64,000 bases of DNA. Source: Lachnospiraceae bacterium. Lineage in GTDB: Bacteria; Bacillota; Clostridia; Lachnospirales; Lachnospiraceae. Each line of letters begins with the position of its first letter. The first letter of the stretch is position 1. The notes below the pieces were generated by a model, which saw nothing but the letters and a program-made list of their open reading frames with translations, did not search any database and was not told where the DNA came from. The position numbers were made by a program, and so were the translations under genes. Shown in pieces: positions 34,018-41,659 of the stretch. The stretch is taken from contig JAFSRP010000016.1 of the NCBI GenBank assembly GCA_017446045.1, positions 1 through 64,000 on the forward strand, written 5' to 3'.

Positions 34018-35840
34018 ATATAGTCAGGATCCATGTAAACGGATTTGGAAAACTGCACCATACCGATCTGCAGCTTGCAGAAGGCCTGAACCTGCTGATC
34101 GGCGACAATGAGGCCGGCAAGTCCACGCTGCACCTGTTTCTGCGTTCCATGCTGTACGGGCTCGGGACGAAACGCAGGAACGGACAGCCTTCCGCGGAAG
34201 AAAGAATGCGGCCCTGGAAGGACCCGCAGGAGTTCGGCGGATGGCTGGAGCTCGAGGACGAAGGCGGACGTTACCGGATCACCCGTGATTTTGACCGGGC
34301 GCCGGATGACCTGCAGGTATGCGAGCTGACGGACAGCGGGGAGAAAAGGCTTTCCCCCGAAGAAGGCGCAGGCGTCCTGCAGAAGCTTCTCAGGAACGTG
34401 AGCGAGACCGCCTACGTCAACACGGTGAGCGCCGGACAGCTCAGCGCCGCGACCGAGCGCAACATGAGCGGCGAGCTGCGCCGTTACGCCGCGAACGTCA
34501 GCACCACAGCCAGTCCCGATCTCAATGCGGACCGGGCGATCGGGCTGCTTAAGGAAGAGCGCAGCCGGCTGGAGGCGTCCCTCGATATGGATGCGGCCAG
34601 GGAATACACCGGGCTCCTCAGCAATGTGAGGAAGCTGGAAGAGAACCTGGACCGGCCGGACTATGTCAACAACATCCTCGACATAACGGAATCGGGCCGC
34701 GTAAAGGATGCCGAGGCCGCGAAGGTCGAGGCTGAGATCCGCGCGGAAGAGGCGGTGATCGGGGAGCGCAGGCAGATCCTCGGGGAGGCCGGCCTTGACA
34801 GCCGGGAAAAGATCGATCAGACAAGGGACAGTGTCCTCGGCGCCTACGGGAGCTGGCAGACCCTGTCGGAGAAATGCCGCAGGGACCGGAGCGGCCGGAT
34901 CTTTGTGATCCTGGTCATTGCAGCCGTGGTCCTGGCAGCATTCGGATGGAAGTTCCGCGAGGAATACCTGTGCGTCATTTTCCTGATCCTGGCAGCGGGG
35001 TGCCTGGCGCTGGGTGCCATGCTCCTGCATACCGGGAAGAAGAATCAGCGTCTCCGGCAGCAGCTGGACAGTGAGCTGCGCGAAAAGCTTTCCCTGTATA
35101 CCGACAGCACCGAACCCGGCGAGGAGGCGATCCATTCGTTCGAGAACCGGATGCACGGGCTCAGGAAAGCGGCGGAAGAGCTGGATGAGGCCGGGGCGAA
35201 GAAGACAGCCCTGCAGGACGAGCTGATCCGGATCAACGCCGAGCAGAAAGCCTGCGGCGAGACCCTGGAGAAACAGCGGGAAGCAAGGACCAGGGTGGAA
35301 GAAAACCTGCGGGAGCTGAACTCCATGCATGAGGAGGCTGCCGCCCTGCGCCGGAAGCTCACGGAGAACGACCTCGTGCGCGACCGGATCGAGGCAGTCG
35401 ACCTGGCAGTCGAGACCCTGGAAATGCTGAAGGAAGACATCAGCAGCGCCGTCGGCACCTATATCAACCAGGAGGCTTCCCGTATGGTCGGAGGACTGAC
35501 CGGGGGCGCCTATACGTCTGTGAATGCGGGAAAGCAGTATGACATCAGCCTGAATTCCCATGACGGCATGATCCCGATCGGCAGTGTGAGCGCGGGTACG
35601 GCCGACCAGGTCTACCTTGCCCTGCGGCTGGCGACGATCCGCTTCATTGCGGGCGGCGAGGATGCGATGCCGCTGATCCTGGATGACAGTTTTGCGCTGT
35701 ATGACGACATGCGTCTGCGCCGGGCCGTCCGGTTCCTCGCGGACAATTATCATGGACAGATCCTGATCTTCACCTGCCAGCACCGGGAGGAAGAGGCGCT
35801 GAAGGCGGAAGGGCTGCCATGCCACATTCTCAATCTGTAA
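34014..35840 (+). CDS. SbcC/YhaN-like ABC ATPase with internal membrane segments
   Basis: 608 residues. Walker A is G-D-N-E-A-G-K-S-T (30-38). The C-terminal half has an ABC-signature-like S-A-G-T-A-D-Q-V-Y-L-A-L-R-L-A, Walker B with D-loop in P-L-I-L-D-D-S-F-A-L-Y-D-D, and the final Q-I-L-I-F-T-C-Q-H-R-E switch region. The arms are short coiled coils (about 180-280 and 345-470). Two hydrophobic helices at about 293-337 replace the zinc-hook tip, as in YhaN-type proteins, so the complex probably sits at the membrane. GTG start overlaps the preceding stop (GTGA), implying translational coupling with the SbcD-like partner. All ATPase motifs look intact. Confidence 0.83.
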   Translation: MNIVRIHVNGFGKLHHTDLQLAEGLNLLIGDNEAGKSTLHLFLRSMLYGLGTKRRNGQPSAEERMRPWKDPQEFGGWLELEDEGGRYRITRDFDRAPDDLQVCELTDSGEKRLSPEEGAGVLQKLLRNVSETAYVNTVSAGQLSAATERNMSGELRRYAANVSTTASPDLNADRAIGLLKEERSRLEASLDMDAAREYTGLLSNVRKLEENLDRPDYVNNILDITESGRVKDAEAAKVEAEIRAEEAVIGERRQILGEAGLDSREKIDQTRDSVLGAYGSWQTLSEKCRRDRSGRIFVILVIAAVVLAAFGWKFREEYLCVIFLILAAGCLALGAMLLHTGKKNQRLRQQLDSELREKLSLYTDSTEPGEEAIHSFENRMHGLRKAAEELDEAGAKKTALQDELIRINAEQKACGETLEKQREARTRVEENLRELNSMHEEAAALRRKLTENDLVRDRIEAVDLAVETLEMLKEDISSAVGTYINQEASRMVGGLTGGAYTSVNAGKQYDISLNSHDGMIPIGSVSAGTADQVYLALRLATIRFIAGGEDAMPLILDDSFALYDDMRLRRAVRFLADNYHGQILIFTCQHREEEALKAEGLPCHILNL

Positions 35841-35849
35841 TATTGGACC

Positions 35850-35898
35850 TGCGGTATCCGGGACCGCAGCATTATATATGCGGCATCCGGGTCCGCAG
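35850..35898. repeat. Two tandem GCGG-hairpins before the FAD oxidoreductase gene
   Basis: GCGG-TATCCGGGA-CCGC (35851-35867) is repeated 29 bases later as GCGG-CATCCGGGT-CCGC (35880-35896). Each copy can fold into a small hairpin. It lies in the 69-base gap after the YhaN-like gene. Confidence 0.5.
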
Positions 35899-35909
35899 CA
35901 GAGGTTTTT

Positions 35910-37313
35910 ATGGATAAACACTATGACGTAATAATAATCGGGGCGGGCCCCTCGGGCATTTTCTGTGCCTACGAACTGATCGAAAAGAAGCCGGACATGC
36001 GGATCCTGATGATCGAAAAAGGCCGCTCCATCGAGAAGCGCAGCTGCCCCAAGCGCGTGACCGGGCGCTGCATGGGCTGCAAGCCCTGCAACATCACGAC
36101 CGGATTCGCGGGCGCGGGCGCATTTTCCGACGGCAAGCTCTCCCTGTCCCCGGACGTGGGAGGAAACCTGCCGGAGATCCTGGGCTATGACGAGACGAAG
36201 AAGCTCATGGGCGAGTCCGACGCGATCTACCTTAAATTCGGCGCGGACAAAAATGTCTACGGGCTCGATAAGAAACAGGAGATCGAGGACATTCGCCGAC
36301 GGGCGATCAAGGCCAACCTCAAGCTGATCGAATGCCCGATCCGCCACCTCGGGACCGAGGAGGGATACAAGATCTACCAGAGGATCCAGGAGTGGCTGAC
36401 GGAAAAGGGTGTGGAAATGCGCTTCAATACCATGGTGACGGACATCCTGATCGAAGACGGCGCTGTCCGCGGCGTGGTGACGGATAAGGGCGAGCAGTTC
36501 TATTCCGAGGAGATCGCCGCAGGCATCGGGCGCGAGGGTTCGGACTGGTTTTCTCACATCTGCGACCGGCACGGCATCGAGACGCAGGTCGGCACCGTGG
36601 ATATCGGCGTCCGGGTAGAGGTCCGCGACGAGATCATGGATTTCCTCAATAAGAATCTCTACGAGGCGAAGCTCGTCTACCATACCCCGACCTTCGACGA
36701 CAAGGTGCGTACCTTCTGTACCAACCCGTCCGGCGAAGTGGCGACGGAATACTATGACGAAGGACTGGCGGTCGTCAACGGCCACGCCTACAAATCGCAG
36801 GATATGAAGACGGAGAACACCAACTTCGCGCTGCTGGTCTCCAAGAATTTCACGAAGCCGTTCAAGACCCCGATCGAGTACGGCAAGCATGTGGCGCAGC
36901 TTTCGAACATGCTCTGCGACGGAAAGATCATGGTACAGACCTTCGGCGATTTCCTGCGCGGACGCCGCACGACGGAAGAGCGGCTCTGCCGGACCAACCT
37001 GATCCCGACGCTGAAGGATGCCGTACCCGGCGACCTGAGCCTGGTACTGCCGTACCGCATCATGCTGGATATCAAGGAAATGCTGTTTGCCCTGGACAAG
37101 GTCACGCCCGGCATCGCGTCCGACGAGACCCTGCTCTACGGTGTCGAGGTCAAGTTCTATTCCAACAAGGTCATCGTGGACAGGAACTTCGAGACCTCCG
37201 TCAGGGGCCTCCGCGCCATGGGTGACGGCGCTTCGGTGACCCGCGGACTGCAGCAGGCAAGCGCCAACGGCCTGTGTGTGGCACGGGCGATCCTCGCGGC
37301 GCAGGCCGGGTAA
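35910..37313 (+). CDS. FAD-dependent dehydrogenase (NAD(P)/FAD oxidoreductase, COG2509-like)
   Basis: 467 residues. The N-terminal dinucleotide fold is V-I-I-I-G-A-G-P-S-G (about 7-16), followed by a cysteine cluster C-P-K-R-V-T-G-R-C-M-G-C-K-P-C-N typical of this group. Near the C-terminus lies the FAD-contact segment L-R-A-M-G-D-G-A-S-V-T-R-G-L. The family is common in anaerobes and is annotated only as a dehydrogenase; its substrate is unknown. The cysteine cluster might bind metal or Fe-S, which is not shown. The following pth gene starts 6 bases after the stop, so the two are cotranscribed. Confidence 0.85.
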   Translation: MDKHYDVIIIGAGPSGIFCAYELIEKKPDMRILMIEKGRSIEKRSCPKRVTGRCMGCKPCNITTGFAGAGAFSDGKLSLSPDVGGNLPEILGYDETKKLMGESDAIYLKFGADKNVYGLDKKQEIEDIRRRAIKANLKLIECPIRHLGTEEGYKIYQRIQEWLTEKGVEMRFNTMVTDILIEDGAVRGVVTDKGEQFYSEEIAAGIGREGSDWFSHICDRHGIETQVGTVDIGVRVEVRDEIMDFLNKNLYEAKLVYHTPTFDDKVRTFCTNPSGEVATEYYDEGLAVVNGHAYKSQDMKTENTNFALLVSKNFTKPFKTPIEYGKHVAQLSNMLCDGKIMVQTFGDFLRGRRTTEERLCRTNLIPTLKDAVPGDLSLVLPYRIMLDIKEMLFALDKVTPGIASDETLLYGVEVKFYSNKVIVDRNFETSVRGLRAMGDGASVTRGLQQASANGLCVARAILAAQAG

Positions 37314-37318
37314 GGGAA

Positions 37319-37936
37319 ATGGAGACCTACCTGATCGCCGGACTTGGAAATCCGGATAAAAAATACGAGGAGACCCGGCACAATACGGGATTCCGCGCGC
37401 TGGACAGACTGGCGGACAAGCTCCACATGAGCGTCACGGACCGGAAGTTCCGGGGACTGTTCGGAAGCACCATCACCGGCGGGCGCAAGCTGATGCTCCT
37501 GAAGCCGCAGACCTATATGAACCTGAGCGGGGAGTCGGTCGCGGAAGCAGCCCGGTATTACGGGATCCCCGAAGACCATATCATCGTATTATTTGACGAC
37601 ATCAATTTTGCCTGCGGCCGCATGCGCATCCGCGGGAGCGGATCGGCGGGCGGTCACAACGGCATGAAGAGCATCATCGCGCAGCTGGGCAGCGATGCCT
37701 TTCCGAGAGTGCGGATCGGCGTCGGCGCCAAGATGGAACAGCAGGACCTGGCGGCCCATGTGCTCGGCAAGTTCGCGCCGGAGGACCGCAGGGTCATGGA
37801 TGCGGTATTTGACGCTGCCGCGGACGCCGCGCTCTGCATCATTGAGCATGGCGTGACGGAAGCCATGAACCGCTACAACGGGCTGGACCTCGGAGCGGGA
37901 GAAGAAGGGACGAAAGAACCGGGATCGGATGTATAA
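37319..37936 (+). CDS. pth: Peptidyl-tRNA hydrolase
   Basis: 205 residues, bacterial Pth. It releases tRNA from peptidyl-tRNAs dropped by ribosomes. Key residues are in place: N11 (G-L-G-N-P), catalytic H21 (T-R-H-N-T-G-F), N68 (T-Y-M-N-L-S-G), D94 (L-F-D-D-I) and N114 (G-G-H-N-G). A 15-20-residue charged tail extends beyond the usual end. The ATG at 37319 follows TAAGGG right after the previous stop. It overlaps mfd by 8 bases, and the pth-mfd pair is conserved across Bacillus and Clostridia. Confidence 0.96.
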   Translation: METYLIAGLGNPDKKYEETRHNTGFRALDRLADKLHMSVTDRKFRGLFGSTITGGRKLMLLKPQTYMNLSGESVAEAARYYGIPEDHIIVLFDDINFACGRMRIRGSGSAGGHNGMKSIIAQLGSDAFPRVRIGVGAKMEQQDLAAHVLGKFAPEDRRVMDAVFDAAADAALCIIEHGVTEAMNRYNGLDLGAGEEGTKEPGSDV

Positions 37937-40900
37937 CGCCTTACGTACCTTAACTGTATATACGGATCTGGAGCGGGAGCTGCTGAAGGCCCCCGCTCCT
38001 TTGAGCGTAACGGGATGCATGGAATCCCAGAAATCCATGCTTGCCGCGGAGCTGACGGCGGCATTTCCCGGATGGACACTGTATATCTGCGCGGACGAGC
38101 GCACCGCCGCGCAGACTGCCTCGGACATCGCGGGGCTCCTGCAGGAGGGCAGCGTCTGGCAGTACCCGGCCAAGGACCTTCTGTTCTACAGCTCGGATAT
38201 CCACGGCAGCTTCATCGTACACCAACGCATGGACGCGATCCGGCACCTTCTCGAGGACCGGAAGGGCGTCCTCGTCGCGACGGCGGACGCGCTGATGGAC
38301 CGCATCCCGTCCAGGGAGACCATACGCAGTGAACGGCTGCGTCTCTTTGAAGGCATGGTGATCACCACAGTCAACCTGAGCCGCATCCTGAGCCGGCTCG
38401 GCTACGAGCGGGCGGCCCAGGTCGAAACGATGGGACAGTACGCGGTCCGGGGCGGCATCGTGGACATTTACCCGATGACCATGGAGGAACCCTGCCGCAT
38501 AGAGTTTTTTGACGATGAGATCGACACCATCCGGAGCTTCGATACCGCTACGCAGCGGTCGACGGAGCGCCGGGAGGCGATCGAGATCTATCCCGCGTCC
38601 GACGCGGTCCCGGCTTCCGACGGAGCATTTTCCGGAGAAACGCCCTCCGGCGGAGCGGAAGAGTCGGTTTCCCTGCTTTCGTACTTTGAGAAAGACGCGC
38701 TGGTCATCATGGATGACCCGGTCCGGATCCGGGACAGGGCAGAGGCGGTGGAGGCAGAGTTTGCCGAAAGCGCGCAGCACAGGCTTGAAAAGGGGATCCA
38801 GAGCGTCCGGGAGGAAGACGGCAGGGCTGTCGTGACGGATATCTTTTCCGCCGCGCTCATCATGGAGCAGCTGAGGGACCGCCGCTGCCTGCTGATCGCG
38901 GGTCTGGATGAGTCCCTGAAAGAGTTCGGCGCCGGGAAGAATTTCCATTTCAATACGGCGTCGGTGGGAAGCTACAAGGAGAGCTTTGACCGCCTGATCT
39001 CGGATATCCTGGCGTACCAGAAAAAAGGATTCCGCATTTCCGTCCTGACGCCTTCGCGGACCAGGACGTCCCGGCTTGCGGAAAACCTGCGCGAATACGG
39101 GATCCATGCCTTCTGTCCCGACGAGGGGACGAAGGAGGAACTGCAGCCCGGGCAGACAGAAGTAGTATGCGGAAGCCTGCGGCAGGGATTCATTTACCCG
39201 GACATCCGTTACGTCCTGATCACGGAATCGGACATGTTCGGGCAAAAGAGCGGGAAGCGGCGGAAAAAGAAGAAATACGAAGGCGAAAAGCTGGTCTCCC
39301 TGACGGAGCTGAAGGACGGGGACTATGTCGTGCATGAGAGCCACGGCATAGGCGTCTACCGGGGCCTCCGCCATATCGTGCGCGAGGGGAGCGGCAAGGA
39401 CTATATCCAGATCGAATACGCGGACGGCGGGAACCTTTACCTCCCCGCGACGCGGCTGGACCTGATCCAGAAATACGCTTCCAGCGAGGCGCCGCGCCCG
39501 AAGCTGAACCGGCTGAACGGCACGGAGTGGCAGAAGACGCGGACCAGGGTCACGAAGGCGGTCAACGACATCGCGAAGGAACTGATCGAACTGTACGCGG
39601 AGCGGCTGCACGCGCCGGGCTACCGCTACAGCCGGGATACCGTATGGCAGCGTGAATTCGAGGAGCTCTTCCCCTACGAGGAAACGGAAGACCAGGTGAA
39701 CGCGATCGCGGCGGTCAAGTCCGATATGGAGTCGGACCGCATCATGGACCGGCTGATCTGCGGCGATGTGGGCTACGGCAAGACGGAGATCGCGCTGCGG
39801 GCCGCATTCAAGGCCGTTCAGGACTCCAAGCAGGTGATCTTCCTGGTACCGACGACGATCCTGGCGCAGCAGCATTACAACACTTTTCTGGACCGGCTCG
39901 GGAAGTTCCCCGTCAAGGTCGCCATGATGTCCCGCTTTCGTACGCCCGACCAGAACAAAAAGACGGCCGCGCAGCTAAAGAGCGGCAGCATTGACATCGT
40001 GATCGGCACGCACCGGCTGCTTTCGAAGGATGTGGAGTTCAAAAATCCGGGCCTGCTGATCATCGACGAGGAGCAGCGCTTCGGGGTGGCGGACAAGGAG
40101 AAGATCAAACGTCTCCGGACGAACCTGGATGTGCTGACGCTGACCGCGACGCCCATACCGCGTACGCTGCACATGTCCCTTTCGGGGATCCGTGATCTTT
40201 CGATCCTGGAGGAGCCGCCGTTCGACCGGGTCCCCATCCAGACCTATGTCATGGAATATAACGACGAATTCGCGCGGGAGGCGATCGCGCGCGAGCTGGG
40301 ACGCGGCGGACAGGTGTTCTATGTCTATAACCGGGTCCGGGAGATCGCGGACCGGGCGGCACACTTAAGGAGCCTGCTTCCGGACGCCCGGATCGAGTAT
40401 GCCCACGGGCAGATGAACGAGCGCGAGCTCGAAGATATCATGGTCGAGTTCGTCAGCGGTGAGATCGATGTCCTCGTTTCCACGACGATCATTGAGACCG
40501 GCCTGGACATCCCCAACGCCAACACCCTGATCGTGGACGGCGCGGAGCGCATGGGACTCAGCCAGCTGTACCAGCTGCGGGGCCGGGTAGGCCGCTCCAA
40601 CCGGACCGCCTACGCCTTCCTGATGTACCGGCGGAACAAGGTCCTGACCGAAGAGGCGGAGAAGCGTCTCAAGGCCATCCGCGAGTTTACGGAGTTCGGC
40701 GCCGGCATCAAGATCGCCATGCGGGACCTCGAGATCCGCGGCGCGGGCAATGTCCTCGGCGCGGAGCAGCACGGGCAGATGCAGGCGGTCGGCTACGACC
40801 TGTACTGCAAGCTCCTGAACAAGGCAGTGCGGTACCTGCGGGGTGAGGCTGAGCAGAAGCCGGAGTTCGAGACGACGGTGGAATGCGACATCGACGCGTT

Positions 40901-41333
40901 CATCCCGTCCGACTATATCGCGGATGAATACCAGAAGCTGGATACCTACAAACGGATCGCGGAGATCTCCTGCGACAGCGAATATCTGGATATGCAGGAC
41001 GAACTGACCGACCGGTACGGGGATATCCCGAAGGAAGTCCAGGCGCTGCTGGATATCGTGCGGCTGAAGTACCGGGCGCACGAAGCGTACGTCACCGACC
41101 TGGTGATCCGCAGCACGGACGGTTCGATCACCATGCAGATGTTCCCGCGGGCGCAGATCGACGTCGACGCGATCCCCGGACTGATCGAAAGGGAGCGCGG
41201 CAGGCTGAAGCTGATGCGCGGACAGAACCCGCGGTTCATATGGAAGGATCCCAGGGCGGCATATCACGGGCCGGGTCCCATGATGCAGAAAGCGCTCGAG
41301 ATCGCGGAAGCCCTGGTCCGGAAAGACGGGTGA
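37929..41333 (+). CDS. mfd: Transcription-repair coupling factor
   Basis: 1134 residues, full-length Mfd. It pulls stalled RNA polymerase off damaged DNA and recruits UvrA. The N-terminal UvrB-homology modules (about 1-330) are followed by the RNA-polymerase-interaction domain near residues 450-520 (L-K-D-G-D-Y-V-V-H-E-S-H-G-I-G). Next are the RecG-like translocase motors with Walker A C-G-D-V-G-Y-G-K-T (about 614-622), D-E-E-Q-R-F-G (about 711-717), T-A-T-P-I-P-R-T-L and the motif VI Q-L-R-G-R-V-G-R-S. A C-terminal TRCF domain closes the protein. Overlap with pth implies one transcript. Confidence 0.97.
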   Translation: MYNALRTLTVYTDLERELLKAPAPLSVTGCMESQKSMLAAELTAAFPGWTLYICADERTAAQTASDIAGLLQEGSVWQYPAKDLLFYSSDIHGSFIVHQRMDAIRHLLEDRKGVLVATADALMDRIPSRETIRSERLRLFEGMVITTVNLSRILSRLGYERAAQVETMGQYAVRGGIVDIYPMTMEEPCRIEFFDDEIDTIRSFDTATQRSTERREAIEIYPASDAVPASDGAFSGETPSGGAEESVSLLSYFEKDALVIMDDPVRIRDRAEAVEAEFAESAQHRLEKGIQSVREEDGRAVVTDIFSAALIMEQLRDRRCLLIAGLDESLKEFGAGKNFHFNTASVGSYKESFDRLISDILAYQKKGFRISVLTPSRTRTSRLAENLREYGIHAFCPDEGTKEELQPGQTEVVCGSLRQGFIYPDIRYVLITESDMFGQKSGKRRKKKKYEGEKLVSLTELKDGDYVVHESHGIGVYRGLRHIVREGSGKDYIQIEYADGGNLYLPATRLDLIQKYASSEAPRPKLNRLNGTEWQKTRTRVTKAVNDIAKELIELYAERLHAPGYRYSRDTVWQREFEELFPYEETEDQVNAIAAVKSDMESDRIMDRLICGDVGYGKTEIALRAAFKAVQDSKQVIFLVPTTILAQQHYNTFLDRLGKFPVKVAMMSRFRTPDQNKKTAAQLKSGSIDIVIGTHRLLSKDVEFKNPGLLIIDEEQRFGVADKEKIKRLRTNLDVLTLTATPIPRTLHMSLSGIRDLSILEEPPFDRVPIQTYVMEYNDEFAREAIARELGRGGQVFYVYNRVREIADRAAHLRSLLPDARIEYAHGQMNERELEDIMVEFVSGEIDVLVSTTIIETGLDIPNANTLIVDGAERMGLSQLYQLRGRVGRSNRTAYAFLMYRRNKVLTEEAEKRLKAIREFTEFGAGIKIAMRDLEIRGAGNVLGAEQHGQMQAVGYDLYCKLLNKAVRYLRGEAEQKPEFETTVECDIDAFIPSDYIADEYQKLDTYKRIAEISCDSEYLDMQDELTDRYGDIPKEVQALLDIVRLKYRAHEAYVTDLVIRSTDGSITMQMFPRAQIDVDAIPGLIERERGRLKLMRGQNPRFIWKDPRAAYHGPGPMMQKALEIAEALVRKDG

Positions 41334-41500
41334 CTACATGTTGTGGTGTGCCCCGATCGGGAAGATGCCGCTCCAAAAGGAGGGCCGGACCGGCGGATCA
41401 TCCGGTCAAAAAGAGGGAAGGCCGCATGGCGTAAGGCTTTCCGAAGCCGGCCGCCTTATCCGCCGGAGTGTTACCTTACTCTACCACATGTAGTTGTTTT
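41333..41500 (+). other. Structured segment closed by ACTACATGT/ACATGTAGT and a T-run
   Basis: Part of the 326-base gap between mfd and nrdD. ACTACATGT (41333-41341, overlapping the mfd stop) is complementary to ACATGTAGT (41486-41494). Between them are local hairpins: CCCGATCGGG, CTCC-AAAA-GGAG, GACCGG/CCGGTC and GGAAGGCC/GGCTTTCC. TGTTTTTT follows. It may be a bulky terminator for mfd or an unrecognised structured RNA; no known riboswitch core was identified. Confidence 0.35.
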
Positions 41501-41550
41501 TTAAAATACAATACAAGATATTGACATGACTTCGCCCCTGGGTGTATGAT
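41484..41550 (+). promoter_or_regulatory. nrdD promoter with two candidate NrdR boxes
   Basis: TTGACA (41521-41526), 18 bases, TATGAT (41545-41550). Upstream, CCACATGTAG (41484-41493) and CAAGATATTG (41514-41523) each fit the NrdR-box core C-w-A-t-A-T-a-T-w-G with one or two deviations. Their centres are 30 bases apart, close to the roughly three helical turns usual for paired NrdR sites, and the second overlaps the -35 box. A third similar word, CTACATGTTG, lies at 41334. Confidence 0.5.
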
Positions 41551-41659
41551 GAAACCGTTCGGCACCGGATGTTTTCCGGGAGAGGACCGGCGTGCGGGAC
41601 AGACAGCATTTACCGCCGTCCGTCATCCGCTTTTTATCATAAACAACAGGGGTATCGTC

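Noticed and set aside
41333-41500. Cobalamin or other known riboswitch before nrdD
   Set aside because: B12-box and other familiar riboswitch core sequences were looked for and not found, and the nrdD promoter lies downstream of the structure, so it cannot be in the nrdD leader from that promoter.
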